Notes: generated by a model not told the origin, from the letters alone. A stretch of 64,000 nt of DNA from Calidifontibacter indicus (GCF_003386865.1 NZ_QTUA01000001.1:3348001-3412000), one strand, 5' to 3'; positions 1 to 8,361 are shown, numbered from the stretch's first letter. Numbers and translations: made by a program.

Positions 1-197
1 AGGGCGTCGGGACGCTCGGCGAACGCGCGGGCGGCGAGCGCTACCAGCCGCTCGGCGACCGCATCGGGTTCGGCGTAGAGCCCGGCCAGCGCCTCGCGCA
101 GATCGGGCAGCCAGCGTCTGCGCCGGGCCTCGAACAGTTCGCGACGGTGGGCGGGCAAACCCTCGAGCAGTTGCTCGGCCGAGGCGTCGATCGTCAT
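1..197 (-). CDS. probable amylosucrase, N-terminal fragment (runs off left edge)
   Basis: Only the first 65 codons lie in the window; the gene continues past base 1. The ATG is at 197. The visible protein begins MTIDASAEQLLEGLPAHRR and then has an arginine-rich helix (FEARRRRWLPDLREALAGLY) followed by a second helix ending AFAERPDA. This helical N-terminus, with an RxxRW...L..LY pattern, resembles the alpha-helical N-domain of GH13 amylosucrases, which make alpha-glucan from sucrose. No catalytic residue is visible, so the call rests on this short resemblance. The gene starts 20 bases beyond a long palindrome that separates it from the secreted-protein gene upstream. Confidence 0.5.
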   Translation of the reverse strand, partial: MTIDASAEQLLEGLPAHRRELFEARRRRWLPDLREALAGLYAEPDAVAERLVALAARAFAERPDA

Positions 198-216
198 TGC
201 TGAACTAAACCAGAAA

Positions 217-268
217 GCTCCAGTGAAGGATCACTGCTGCTATGACAACAGCAATCCTTCACTGGAGC
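217..268. repeat. palindromic repeat, family P copy 1
   Basis: Near-perfect inverted repeat with outer arms GCTCCAGTGAAGGAT and ATCCTTCACTGGAGC and an inner CTGCTGCTATGACAACAG core. It lies 17 bases beyond the stop of the minus-strand gene ending at 285 and 20 bases before the start of the minus-strand gene at 197. Related copies lie at 14694, 17260 and 18353. Here the arms carry GGAT/ATCC where other copies have AGAT/ATCT, a compensated change that keeps pairing. There is no T-tract. Confidence 0.9.
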
Positions 269-284
269 AGGCTGACTGGCGCGA

Positions 285-1676
285 TCAGCCGCGGGTGGGT
301 GCCCCGGCCAACTGCGCACGACGCACCTGCGCACGCTGGCCCGACTTCTGCGTCGCCTTCGCCGCCGGCGCACCCTGCGCGGCGATCGCCTCGGCGGTGA
401 GGTCGAAGCGTCCGGTGACGTCGAGGATCGCGTCGACGGTGCCGGTCGAGTTGTAGATCGAGTAGCCGGCGGTGGTGCAGGCGGTGTCGACGCAGCCGGG
501 GTAGGTGGCGAAGCCGTTCGAGCGGTTGCGGCCGGTCTGGGCGTTGACCGCGCTGGCCACCGGTCGCGGTTCGCCGACGGCGAACAGCGACAGGAACGAG
601 TTGGTCGACGGGTTGGCCATCGTGATCGTGCCCTCGAACGAGTCGGTGCGCGGGGTCAGGAGCGAGCCCGGCAACGCCACGTTGACGGTGCGGCCGGCGC
701 CGAGCTTGCCCTTCGGCATGCCGACCCCGCTGCGCGAGTCACCGACGCGCACCGGCGGCACGACCACGTGGGTCGCGCCCTTGTTGCTCGAGTCGGTGTA
801 GAAGCTTGCGACGCCGTCGACGATGAGGTGGGCCGAGGCGTTCGAGGTGTTCTCGACGGTCGCGTAGTACTCGCCCCAGCCGGGCTGCGAGGTCGAGCTG
901 CCGACCCGGCGCACCGGCACGGTGACTAGGTTGGGCGAGGTCTCGCCGACGGAGAAGTTGAGCGCGGAGGTCGACGGCGGGTTGTTGGTGCCGTTCCACG
1001 CGGTGAACCAGCCGCGTCCGGTGCCGCCGGTGGCGGTGAGGTTGAACTGCATCGCGGTGAGGCGCGCTCCCCCGGTCTCGTCGAACTCGATCGGGATGTC
1101 GAGGTAGTCGCCGGGCACGAACTTGCCGCCGCCGTCGGTGCGGCTGTCGAACCAGCGCTCCGGCACGGCCGCCTGGTAGAGCGAGCCGGGCGCCACGGTG
1201 GAGGTCAACGAGGCGTACCAACCCATGACGTCGACCGCGACCTGCACGCCGCTGCCGCCGACGCTCACCTTGATCTTGCCGTCGGCGCCGACGGGCACGG
1301 TGGCGCTGGTCGCGCCGGTCCAGCCGCCGGGGTAGTTGACGGTGGAGGTGCGCGGCTGCGGGCTGTCGGACGCGTAGGCCACCAGCCAGCCGGTGGCGGC
1401 CGGGTTGACGACGGTGATGTTGACGACGACCGACTGCACGCCGGTGGCCGGCACGCCACCGCGTCCGGTCACCTGGAAGGCCGCGGTGGTGTTGGCGCGC
1501 ACCGGGCCGGCGGGCAGCCCGAGGCCGGTGCGGGTGTCGACGATGCGCGACGGCGTGACGACCTGGTAGCGGCCGGTCGGGTCGGTGGCGGCGGCCGATG
1601 CCGACGGTGCTGCGGCGCCGATGCCGGCGGTGACGAGAGCCGCCACGACGGCAGCACTGAGCTTCTTCACACGCAT
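285..1676 (-). CDS. secreted protein with three DTR-type beta modules
   Basis: 463 residues. A Sec signal peptide (MRVKKLSAAVVAALVTAGIG, cut near SASAAA) is followed by three similar modules of about 130-150 residues. Each opens with a D-[TS]-R motif (IVDTRTGLG, WFDSRTDGG, VGDSRSGVG) and closes with a hydrophobic strand such as VDVMGWY or LDVTGRF. The same architecture is in the proteins at 14827-17195 and 27669-29009. Such modules are common in secreted actinobacterial proteins, often as C-terminal parts of hydrolases; their function is not known to me. No catalytic domain or sorting signal is visible. A GAGGGG ribosome site lies about 13 bases before the ATG. Palindrome copy 1 follows the stop. 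Confidence 0.8.
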   Translation of the reverse strand: MRVKKLSAAVVAALVTAGIGAAAPSASAAATDPTGRYQVVTPSRIVDTRTGLGLPAGPVRANTTAAFQVTGRGGVPATGVQSVVVNITVVNPAATGWLVAYASDSPQPRTSTVNYPGGWTGATSATVPVGADGKIKVSVGGSGVQVAVDVMGWYASLTSTVAPGSLYQAAVPERWFDSRTDGGGKFVPGDYLDIPIEFDETGGARLTAMQFNLTATGGTGRGWFTAWNGTNNPPSTSALNFSVGETSPNLVTVPVRRVGSSTSQPGWGEYYATVENTSNASAHLIVDGVASFYTDSSNKGATHVVVPPVRVGDSRSGVGMPKGKLGAGRTVNVALPGSLLTPRTDSFEGTITMANPSTNSFLSLFAVGEPRPVASAVNAQTGRNRSNGFATYPGCVDTACTTAGYSIYNSTGTVDAILDVTGRFDLTAEAIAAQGAPAAKATQKSGQRAQVRRAQLAGAPTRG

Positions 1677-1944
1677 TGGATGTGGTGTTCCCCTCGAGAA
1701 GGCGCCGCCGTCATCCGGATCGTGACGTGGGTCGCACTTCGGGAGAGCATAGGGCCGCCACGCCGGTGGTCAAGAGCTGGTCGACGATTCGCCGGTGGTT
1801 CGCGCGGATCGAGGCGCTTGCGTGTCCGACGAACCGCCCGACGAACCGCCCGAGGATTCCCCCGACGCTCCCACCCGATCACCGGCTCACACCCGGTTTG
1901 CGTTGCTAGAGTTGCCGCGCCCCGACCCACATCGAAGGACCTTC

Positions 1945-2409
1945 GTGACGACCGCACCCACCCGCACGTTCGGTGAACGGCTGCGTGGCCTCGTGCCGCA
2001 GTTGATGCGGTTCGGGGTGATCGGTCTCGTCGGTCTCGTGGTCGATGTCGGCGGCTTCAACCTGCTGCGCTTCGGCGGTTCGGGCGGCGAAGGCCTGCTG
2101 CACGAATACGTGTTGTTGGCGAAAGTGATCTCGTCGTTCGCCGCGACCGTGGTGGCCTGGGTCGGCAACCGTTACTGGACCTTCCGCACCACCCGCCGCG
2201 AGGAGAAGCACCACGAGTTCGCGTGGTTCGTGATCGTGGCGGTCGTCGGCATGGGCATCTCGCTCGGCTGCCTGTGGATCTCGCACTACCTGCTCGGGTT
2301 CAAGACGCCGCTGGCCGACAACATCTCCGCCAACGGCGTGGGTCTCGTGCTGGCCACGATGTTCCGGTTCTACGCCTACCGCCAGCACGTCTTCAACAAT
2401 CGAGGCTGA
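1945..2409 (+). CDS. GtrA family membrane protein
   Basis: 154 residues from the GTG at 1945, which is preceded by GAAGGA at 1934-1939; upstream in-frame codons would add a Pro/Asp-rich leader unlike the family. Four hydrophobic segments are visible: MRFGVIGLVGLVVDVGGFNLL, a second around LLAKVISSFAATVVAWVGN, a third at FVIVAVVGMGISLGCLWI and a last near the end. The motif GNRYWTFR after the second segment is typical of GtrA proteins, which help move polyprenyl-phosphate-linked sugars across the membrane. Nearby glycosyltransferase genes at 4196 and 5065 fit a cell-surface glycan role. The 268 bases between this gene and the divergent one at 1676 show no other gene. Confidence 0.85.
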   Translation: MTTAPTRTFGERLRGLVPQLMRFGVIGLVGLVVDVGGFNLLRFGGSGGEGLLHEYVLLAKVISSFAATVVAWVGNRYWTFRTTRREEKHHEFAWFVIVAVVGMGISLGCLWISHYLLGFKTPLADNISANGVGLVLATMFRFYAYRQHVFNNRG

Positions 2410-2411
2410 CG

Positions 2412-2591
2412 CCCGCTCAGACGTCCGAGCGCTGCGCGATGGTCGCGGCCGCCCGACGCACCGCCGACGGCGGAATGCAGGCGTTTTCGCTGCACCCGCT
2501 GGTCGACTCGGTGACGACGGCGAAGACGCTGCTCACCGGCTACCGGGCGCGCATCCCCACGCTCGACCGGGTGTTCCGACCTGGTGGCTGA
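2412..2591 (+). pseudogene. relic of a GH4 6-phospho-beta-glucosidase C-terminus
   Basis: An open 60-codon tail with no start of its own, directly after gtrA. It reads ...GGMQAFSLHPLVDSVTTAKTLL... and ends at TGA 2589-2591. The pattern HPLVxSxxxAxxLL...P.L..VF is like the C-terminal end of glycoside hydrolase family 4 enzymes. The catalytic, NAD- and metal-binding parts are absent. The last 45 bases before the end are repeated at 3453-3497, on the other side of the toxin-antitoxin pair. I read this as the surviving 3' end of a lost gene; the family assignment is by motif memory only. Confidence 0.45.
2532..2576 (+). repeat. direct repeat, left copy (flanks toxin-antitoxin pair)
   Basis: 45 bases, 41 identical to 3453-3497. 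Both copies encode the same peptide frame (RARIPTLDRVF) and are followed shortly by a stop codon. The unit is the 3' end of the GH4 relic. Confidence 0.85.
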
Positions 2592-2597
2592 GCGCCG

Positions 2598-3107
2598 TCA
2601 GGCGAGGAACGTCGCTCTGAGCACCTTCATCGGAACGAGCAACTGGAGCTCATCGACGGGCGAAGCAACGAAGTCACCGTTGTGCAGGTAGAAATCGCGA
2701 GCGACTTCGTCGCGTGCGTGGATGAGCAGTGCGGCTGCACCGAGCGCTTCGCTGAGCAGCGCCGAGCGTTCGAGGGCGTCGCGCAGCAGCCCAGCTCCGA
2801 CGCCCGCTCCGGCAACCGAACTGTCGACGGCCAGTCTCGCCAGCACGATGACTGGGAGTGGATTGGGCCGCGCGCCCCTTTGCAGGACTGACGGAACCGC
2901 TTCTCGCTCGATACCTCCCGCCGCAATTGCGTAGTAGCCGACGACACGCTCGTCCAGCGTGGTGACGTAGGTGATCGCGTTGTTCGCCCGCAGGTTTTCC
3001 CACGCGTAGCGGTGGAGCCACCGGTCGAGCTCGGGCGCACCGCTGTCAAAGGCACTGACGTCGTCGGCACGAGCGAGCTTGCGTGGCCTGGTCGGCCGAC
3101 CGGTCAT
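2598..3107 (-). CDS. GNAT-family toxin of a TacAT-like toxin-antitoxin pair
   Basis: 169 residues from the ATG at 3107. It has the GNAT acetyl-CoA loop SVAGAGVGAGLLRDAL and a late DFYLHNGDF strand like the FYxxxGF seen in toxic acetyltransferases. Known members acetylate aminoacyl-tRNA and stop translation; this activity is inferred from the family. The ATG overlaps the stop of the DUF1778-type antitoxin (ATGA, bases 3104-3107), which gives tight coupling and explains why the shorter start is chosen over one at 3203. The stop lies 7 bases from the end of the GH4 relic, and the pair sits between two copies of that relic's 3' end. Confidence 0.85.
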   Translation of the reverse strand: MTGRPTRPRKLARADDVSAFDSGAPELDRWLHRYAWENLRANNAITYVTTLDERVVGYYAIAAGGIEREAVPSVLQRGARPNPLPVIVLARLAVDSSVAGAGVGAGLLRDALERSALLSEALGAAALLIHARDEVARDFYLHNGDFVASPVDELQLLVPMKVLRATFLA

Positions 3108-3397
3108 TCGTCGTCGGAGAACACGTCGGCGCGGCCGCGGAGCACCTTGAACTTCGTCGCCGACGGCAGGTCTGCATCGAGCAGCGCAACGAAGTCGTCC
3201 CACTGCATCTGGGTCACCGTGAACCAGCGGCGATCGGCGAGCACCTTCTCCGCTTGATCAACGGCGCTGTTCAGCACGAAGTCGGTCAGGGTCGAGTCGG
3301 TCGCGCCGGCGGCGCGCCGCAGCACGTCGACCTGTCGCTCGGTGACCCGAAAGTTGATCTGTTGACTCTTTGACTGCCGCTTGGCTGTTGCGCTCAT
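3104..3397 (-). CDS. DUF1778 (TacA-like) antitoxin
   Basis: 97 residues beginning MSATAKRQSKSQQINFRVT. The N-terminal half has a ribbon-helix-helix pattern (INFRVTERQVDVLRRAAGA...LTDFVLNSAVDQAE) for DNA binding. The C-terminal part (VLADRRWFTVTQMQWDDF...) is the usual toxin-neutralising tail, with the W-F at the typical place. It is translated just ahead of the GNAT toxin, with a 4-base overlap. Pairs of this kind usually repress their own promoter; the AT-rich stretch directly upstream is the likely operator. Confidence 0.85.
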   Translation of the reverse strand: MSATAKRQSKSQQINFRVTERQVDVLRRAAGATDSTLTDFVLNSAVDQAEKVLADRRWFTVTQMQWDDFVALLDADLPSATKFKVLRGRADVFSDDE

Positions 3398-3410
3398 CGC
3401 TACCCCTTTG

Positions 3411-3438
3411 TGTATAGCGATTGTAAATACGCTGCAAG
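3411..3438 (-). promoter_or_regulatory. putative promoter/operator of the toxin-antitoxin pair
   Basis: On the minus strand a -10-like TATACA (3416-3411) follows a -35-like CTTGCA (3438-3433) with 16 bases between, 14 bases ahead of the antitoxin ATG. The stretch is distinctly AT-rich for this genome and has short GTAT/ATAC symmetry, as expected for a ribbon-helix-helix operator. Confidence 0.45.
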
Positions 3439-3452
3439 CGACGAGTCAATGC

Positions 3453-3497
3453 CTCGCCGGCCACCGGGCGCGCATACCCACCCTCGACCGGGTGTTC
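3453..3497 (+). repeat. direct repeat, right copy (flanks toxin-antitoxin pair)
   Basis: 41 of 45 bases match 2532-2576. It is followed by TAG at 3504-3506 in the frame of the GH4-like peptide. The copy abuts the stop codon of the methyltransferase gene on the other strand. Upstream of this copy the similarity to the GH4 relic ends. Confidence 0.85.
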
Positions 3498-3502
3498 GGC
3501 GG

Positions 3503-4177
3503 CTAGGCCGGGTTGGCCACCACGAGCATCTGACCGGCCAGCGGCTTGATCGGCGAGCGCAGGTACCACGGCACCAGGAAGCTCAGGTTGGAGCCCGACG
3601 ACTTCATCGTCAGCGGCATGAACCGCGCGTGCATCTCCTCGACCTCGTAGCCGCGGGAGACGAGGTAGTCGCTCAGCGACTGGTCGGTGAAGATCGCGAC
3701 GTGGGTGAAGTCGTCGAAGTAACGCCCCGGGTTGAGGCGGAAGTTGGGCTGCATGAGCATCAGCCGGCCGCCCGGGCGCAGCACCCGGCGGGCTTCGTCG
3801 AGCAGGCGGTTGGCCTGTTCGCGCTCCAGGTGTTCGACCAGGTTGGAGGCGAAGACCACGTCGAAGCTGTTGTCGGCGAAGCGGGTGAGGTCGGTGCAGT
3901 CACCCACCTCGGCCTGCACGTGCGGGGCGACGGCGCGCTCGACGACGGCGTCGATGTCCATCGCGACGACCCGGCGGGCCTTGATCTTGTTGGAGAAGTC
4001 GCACCAGCCGGCCCCGAGTTCGAGCACGTCGGCGTCGGGTTGCACCCACCGCTCGAAGTGCTTGGCGAGGTGCACCCAGACCTTCTCGCGGTTGGCGTCG
4101 GGGGCGAGTCGGGTCTCGAAGTAACCCTTGGCGTAGACGCCGTCCTCGGACGTCGGCGAACCCTGCGAGTCGGTCAT
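3503..4177 (-). CDS. class I SAM-dependent methyltransferase
   Basis: 224 residues. SAM-binding motif I is VLELGAGWCDFSNKI, the acidic post-I residue is in AMDID, and DVVFASNLVEHL and RRVLRPGGRLMLMQPN follow in the usual order of Methyltransf_11/12-type enzymes. The substrate cannot be read from sequence. The ATG at 4177 lies 18 bases after the stop of the glycosyltransferase gene, so the two are probably one operon and may act on the same lipid-linked or cell-wall glycan. Confidence 0.85.
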   Translation of the reverse strand: MTDSQGSPTSEDGVYAKGYFETRLAPDANREKVWVHLAKHFERWVQPDADVLELGAGWCDFSNKIKARRVVAMDIDAVVERAVAPHVQAEVGDCTDLTRFADNSFDVVFASNLVEHLEREQANRLLDEARRVLRPGGRLMLMQPNFRLNPGRYFDDFTHVAIFTDQSLSDYLVSRGYEVEEMHARFMPLTMKSSGSNLSFLVPWYLRSPIKPLAGQMLVVANPA

Positions 4178-4195
4178 CGGTTGCCTTCCAACCGT

Positions 4196-4930
4196 TCAGC
4201 GATCGACGCGGCCGGCGCGGATCTTGTTGCGGTTGACCCGCATCTTCGCGGCGAGGCCCATCATCTCGAAGCCGAGGTCGAGGGTCTTCTTGAAGTCGCC
4301 GGTGACCGACGAGACGCCCACGCGGGGCAGGTAGTTGACCGGCACCTGCACGTACTTCTGGCCGCTCATCACACCGATGAGCAGCATTTCCAGACCGAAG
4401 GCCGAGCCGTCGAGGGTGGCGCGCTCGAGCACGTAGTCCTTGTGCCGGCGGGTCATCACCCGGAAGGTGCAGCCCACGTCGGACAGGTAGGCGGAGTTGT
4501 AGCTGACCTCGATGCCCTTGGCGACGGCCCAGTTGCCCCAGCGCAGGAACCAGCCCATGTTCGAGCCGTCCCAGATGAAGCTCTGCACGGTGCGCGAGCC
4601 GACCACCAGGTCGCACTCGGGCAGGAACGCCAGCAGCTTGCGCAGGTCGGCCGGGTCGAAGGTGCCGTCGGGCTCGCAGACCGCGACGAGGTCGGTGTCG
4701 GCCTCACGCAGGCCCCGCTTGATCGCCGCGCCGTAACCCTGGGTGGTCTCGATCACCTCGCGTGCACCGGTCTTCGCGACCTCCTCGGAGGTGCCCTCGG
4801 CGGCGTTGTTGTTGACGACGATGATCTCGTCGACCTCGGGGATCGCCTCGAAGCCACGGATGCACTCGGCGATGCTGTCCTTCTCGTTGTAGGTGGGCAG
4901 CACGACAGCGAGGGTCTGACCGTTGAACAC
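4196..4930 (-). CDS. glycosyltransferase family 2 (polyprenyl-phosphate sugar type)
   Basis: 244 residues from the GTG at 4930, chosen because AAGGA lies 6 bases upstream; an in-frame ATG at 5002 lacks a ribosome site. The N-terminus LAVVLPTYNEKDSIAE and IIVVNNNAAEGT are the nucleotide-sugar binding strands, and EPDGTFDP holds the DxD-like metal site. No clear C-terminal membrane segments are present, so it is a short dolichol-phosphate-mannose-synthase-like enzyme. It is divergent from the membrane protein at 5065 and upstream of a methyltransferase. Confidence 0.85.
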   Translation of the reverse strand: MFNGQTLAVVLPTYNEKDSIAECIRGFEAIPEVDEIIVVNNNAAEGTSEEVAKTGAREVIETTQGYGAAIKRGLREADTDLVAVCEPDGTFDPADLRKLLAFLPECDLVVGSRTVQSFIWDGSNMGWFLRWGNWAVAKGIEVSYNSAYLSDVGCTFRVMTRRHKDYVLERATLDGSAFGLEMLLIGVMSGQKYVQVPVNYLPRVGVSSVTGDFKKTLDLGFEMMGLAAKMRVNRNKIRAGRVDR

Positions 4931-5064
4931 GTGGAGTCCTTGTCGAACGACGGGGCTGAGCAGGAGCGAGCGTAACAAGGGTGCGTCGTAAAAGCGCGCC
5001 ACGACAGGCGGCGCCTACGATGGCGACGCTTCCGCACCCCGTTCCTCTGCCCGAAAGCAGCACC

Positions 5065-7299
5065 GTGACCGTCCAGACGCACGCGCCGAGTCGTGTCTCC
5101 TCCCGTGTTCCCTCGCTCGTCACCTACGCCGCGCTCGTGGTGGCCCTGCTGTTCTGGTGCACCTACGCGCTGATCAACCAGCTGCCGATCGGCAGCCTGG
5201 TGAAGGCCGGCGCCGCGATCGCGGTGCTGCAGGTGCTGCCAGGTGCGCTCATCTGGCGCACCGTGCGTCCGCGCGACGGCTGGCTGCTCGAAGACCTCAT
5301 GATGGGCTTCGCGATGGGGTTCACCGTCGCGGTGCCGGCCCAGACCATCGCCGGTCTGATGCACTCGCGCATCCCGGCAATCGTGGTGCCGCTGTTGGTG
5401 ATTGCGGTGTTCCTGGGGGTGCCGGTGCTGCGTCGCCGGGTGCTGGAAGCACGCTGGACGCCGCTGTCGTGGTGGATGGGTCCGCTGATCGCGCTGCTGT
5501 CGCTGGTGGCCTACCCGCAGACGCGCGACTACTTCAACCAGAACCTCCTGTGGTCTGACCAGGCGTGGCGTCCGCACGTCGACGCCTACCTGCACCAGGC
5601 GCTCGCCTCGGAGATCCTCACCCGCGGCCCGGTCGGTTGGCCGACGGTCGACGGCGAAGACCTCGGCTACCAGTGGTTCGCGCACGCCTGGATCGCCCAC
5701 GTCACCGCCACCTCCGGGGTCGGCCTCGACCACGTGCTGACGCGGGTGTTGCCGGCGATCATGCCCTTGCTCGCCGTCGGTTGCTTCGTGGTGCTGGGTC
5801 TGCGCCTGGGCGGCCCGAAGGTCGCGGCGATCACCGCGGTGCTGTCGATGGCCGGCGGTCAGGGCCAGCCATGGGGCCTGGTGGGTGGCGCGCTGCCGAT
5901 CACCCCGCTCTCCCCGACGCTCGGCCTGGGCATCCCGACGCTCGTGGCGCTGGTGCTGGTGCTCGCCACCCGCTGGCGCGGCACGGCGCAGCGCGGCGCG
6001 TTCTGGTTGATCCCGGTGTTGACGATCATCGCCACCGGCACGAAGGGTTCGACCTCGCCGATCGTGATCGCCGGCCTCGGCCTGGCGGTGCTGGCGATGC
6101 TGCTGTGGAACCGCAAGATGGTGCTGCCGATCGTGATCGACGCGGCCGTGATGGGTGTGGCGCTGGTGGCGACGATGGCGATCGTCTTCCACGGGTCGGT
6201 GGCCGGTTTGAAACTCGACATCCACGCGTCGGCCGACCAGACCGGGTTGGCCGCGCTGCTCGGCGGGCTCACCTCCGACACGATGGTCTATTCGGTGTCG
6301 GCGGCCGTGATTCTCGCCGCGCTCACCCGTGGCGCGCTCGCCTTCGCGTTGCCGTTCAGCCGCGCCACCCGGGTCGACCCGGTGTCGTGGCTGCTCATCG
6401 GTGCCACCATCGCCGGCGCGTTCGCGGTGGGCATCTTCGCCCACCCGGGCAAGAGCCAGGGCTACTTCACCGCGACGGCGATTCCGCTGGCCGCGGTCGG
6501 TTCGGCGCTCGGTGCGCAGCAGTTGTGGCGCGCGTTCGGTGCCCGCCGCTCGCTGCTGGTGGCCGCGGTCGGCGCGGTGGCCGGGCTGGTGTTCGTCAAG
6601 GGCGTGCTGGTGTTCACCGGACGCCTGTCGAGCCGTGACTACGACCACTTCTGGAAGCTGGCCGTCATCGCCGCGGTGGTGCTGGTGGTGGCCGGTGTCG
6701 TCGGCGCCTTCGTCGGCGGGCACAAGTGGGCCCAGACGGCGCTCACTGCGGTCGCGCTCACCGGCCTGCTGGCCGGCGTGTTCAACGTGGCCGACGCGCT
6801 GCGCAAGACGATCGAGCACCCGACGGAGTATGCGCTGACCAATGTGCGCACCCTCGGTGCGGTGACCAGCGCCGAGCTGCGCGCCGCCCGTTACATCCGT
6901 GACCACTCGAACGTCGAAGACCTGGTGATGACGAACCGGCACTGCACCGCGCCGCGCGAGCCGCGCAACGGGTGCGACAGCCGCCGCTGGTTGGTGACGG
7001 CGTTCACCGAGCGGCAGTCGCTCGTCGAGGGCTGGACCGCCACCCCGAAGGCCACGGAGATCGCCCCGAACGGCCGCGACTCGGTCTTCGTCAACTACTG
7101 GAAGCCGCAGATCCTCGAACTCAACGACAACTTCATCGCGGCTCCGACGGCCGACGCGCAGAAGAAGTTGTGGGACCTCGGGGTGCGGTGGGTCTACGTC
7201 GAGAACACCCGCCCGCACGCGAAAGACCTGGCGCCGTACGCCACGCTCGGGTTGCGCACCAAGGACGCCTCGGCCTGGAAGCTGAACCCGCCGAAGTAG
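5065..7299 (+). CDS. large polytopic membrane protein, GT-C-like
   Basis: 744 residues from the GTG at 5065; an ATG at 5020 is in frame but coincides with a TACGAT -10-like sequence (5016-5021), which suggests that transcription starts between the two. A dozen or more hydrophobic segments run from residue ~15 to ~590 (YAALVVALLFWCTYALI, LVTYAALVV, VLAVLAMLLW and others). A soluble tail includes LGVRWVYVENTRPHAKDLAPY, a type of ending often seen on actinobacterial GT-C-fold glycosyltransferases that use polyprenyl-phosphate sugars. I cannot name a family. Divergence from the GT2 gene supports a role in envelope glycan assembly. Confidence 0.65.
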   Translation: MTVQTHAPSRVSSRVPSLVTYAALVVALLFWCTYALINQLPIGSLVKAGAAIAVLQVLPGALIWRTVRPRDGWLLEDLMMGFAMGFTVAVPAQTIAGLMHSRIPAIVVPLLVIAVFLGVPVLRRRVLEARWTPLSWWMGPLIALLSLVAYPQTRDYFNQNLLWSDQAWRPHVDAYLHQALASEILTRGPVGWPTVDGEDLGYQWFAHAWIAHVTATSGVGLDHVLTRVLPAIMPLLAVGCFVVLGLRLGGPKVAAITAVLSMAGGQGQPWGLVGGALPITPLSPTLGLGIPTLVALVLVLATRWRGTAQRGAFWLIPVLTIIATGTKGSTSPIVIAGLGLAVLAMLLWNRKMVLPIVIDAAVMGVALVATMAIVFHGSVAGLKLDIHASADQTGLAALLGGLTSDTMVYSVSAAVILAALTRGALAFALPFSRATRVDPVSWLLIGATIAGAFAVGIFAHPGKSQGYFTATAIPLAAVGSALGAQQLWRAFGARRSLLVAAVGAVAGLVFVKGVLVFTGRLSSRDYDHFWKLAVIAAVVLVVAGVVGAFVGGHKWAQTALTAVALTGLLAGVFNVADALRKTIEHPTEYALTNVRTLGAVTSAELRAARYIRDHSNVEDLVMTNRHCTAPREPRNGCDSRRWLVTAFTERQSLVEGWTATPKATEIAPNGRDSVFVNYWKPQILELNDNFIAAPTADAQKKLWDLGVRWVYVENTRPHAKDLAPYATLGLRTKDASAWKLNPPK

Positions 7300-7427
7300 G
7301 CGCAGACCGCATCGTCCACCGCGACAACCTCACCGCCACCGACACCGGCGTCACCTGGCACTACGCCAAGACCGCGTCTGCGGCCTGACGCCGCTCGCCA
7401 GCCGCGATCCCGTTGAACCACAACCGA

Positions 7428-7490
7428 TTTCGACTCGTCTCCGCTAACGCTCCGGACGGCTCAACCAGCGGCGGTCGAGCCGAGTCGAAA
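7428..7490. repeat. inverted repeat element in intergenic spacer
   Basis: Arms TTTCGACTCG (7428-7437) and CGAGTCGAAA (7481-7490) enclose 43 bases that contain GGCTCAACCAGCGG. It lies between the convergent genes ending at 7299 and 7513. A related motif (CTACTCGACCAGCGGGTT) occurs at 51670-51687. It may be a dispersed REP-like element or a bidirectional terminator. The 87 bases after 7299 also stay open as a 28-codon tail of unknown origin. Confidence 0.6.
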
Positions 7491-7512
7491 CCGAGCGTCT
7501 ACGTGACAGCGC

Positions 7513-8220
7513 CTACTTACGCCCGGCCTGCCACTGCAGACCCCAGCCGTACTTGAGGTCCAGGTCGCGCTGGCTGCCCTGCACGTACTCGACCTGACGG
7601 GTCACCGTGACGCCCTGCGGCGTGTTCTGGATCAGCGCGATCGAGCAGATGCGCGCCGAGTTGTTGGGCGAGTCGAGCTTCACCTCGACCTGCGGGCCCG
7701 ACGTCGGGAAGAGCGTGACCACTCCGTCGACGGCGGCCCAGTTGGGGGCGCCTTCGTAGATCATCGCGAAGATGAGGATGCGCCGAAACACGTCGGGCTG
7801 CGCCAGGTTGATGTGCATGTTCTCGCCGCCGGCGACGGCACCGGAGCGGTCGTCACCGTCCAGTTGGATGAACGGCGGGGCCTGCAGCGCACCGAAGCTG
7901 TTGCCGAGCGCCTGAATCACGCCCTTCTGCCCATTCGACAACTCATACAGGCAGCCGAGATCGAGGTCGACCGCGCTGCTCGCCTGCGCCGCGGCGGCCA
8001 ACTTGCTGAAGAGTCCCTTCTTGGCCGGTGCCGCTGCACCCTGCGACCAGTTCAGGTTCACCCGCATCGCGCCCTGGCTCTCGCCGCGCTTGGCGAGGTT
8101 CACCGTCGGTGCGCTCTTCGACAAGGTGACTTTGCTCAGGTTCACCCCGCCACCGGTCGGGCCGTTCTGTGCAGACGGGCCGTTCGCTGACGGCTGGGGT
8201 CGTGTGAAGTCGATCGCCAT
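7513..8220 (-). CDS. TerD/TerA-like stress protein
   Basis: 235 residues from the ATG at 8220, with GAGAGGG about 8 bases upstream. The first 60 residues are low-complexity and repeat a VNLxK motif (GGGVNLSKVTLSK, TVNLAKRG). The rest is a TerD-type beta-sandwich: AVDLDLGCLYELSNGQKGV, then PFIQLDGDDRSG...GENMHINL, which carries the acidic Ca2+-binding loop of the tellurite-resistance/stress family, then FRRILIFAMIYEGAPNW. Other ter genes are absent nearby. The upstream 560 bases contain a remarkable run of hairpins. Confidence 0.8.
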   Translation of the reverse strand: MAIDFTRPQPSANGPSAQNGPTGGGVNLSKVTLSKSAPTVNLAKRGESQGAMRVNLNWSQGAAAPAKKGLFSKLAAAAQASSAVDLDLGCLYELSNGQKGVIQALGNSFGALQAPPFIQLDGDDRSGAVAGGENMHINLAQPDVFRRILIFAMIYEGAPNWAAVDGVVTLFPTSGPQVEVKLDSPNNSARICSIALIQNTPQGVTVTRQVEYVQGSQRDLDLKYGWGLQWQAGRK

Positions 8221-8361
8221 GGGGCGCCCTCTCGTGGTGACGAAGCCCAAGGCCGCGTCGGTTTCCTCCGTGTCGCGACCACGCTAACCCGCGGCGGCCC
8301 CCGACACCGGCGGCACACTCACCACAATCCCCAGCACCACGTCGCGGTGGAACTGCGGTCA

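Noticed and set aside
217-268. Family P palindromes as simple transcription terminators
   Set aside because: Copy 2 is between divergent promoters, copy 3 follows a separate terminator hairpin, and none has a T-run.
2223-2411. Upstream extension of the GH4 relic into gtrA
   Set aside because: It lies in the wrong frame inside gtrA and loses GH4-like character there.
3410-4975. A 521-codon plus-strand frame over the methyltransferase and glycosyltransferase genes
   Set aside because: Antisense shadow of two recognisable enzymes; no protein features.
7305-7388. 28-codon tail after the GT-C-like gene (ADRIVHRDNLTATDTG...)
   Set aside because: No start codon or ribosome site and no recognised family; noted only as a possible gene remnant.
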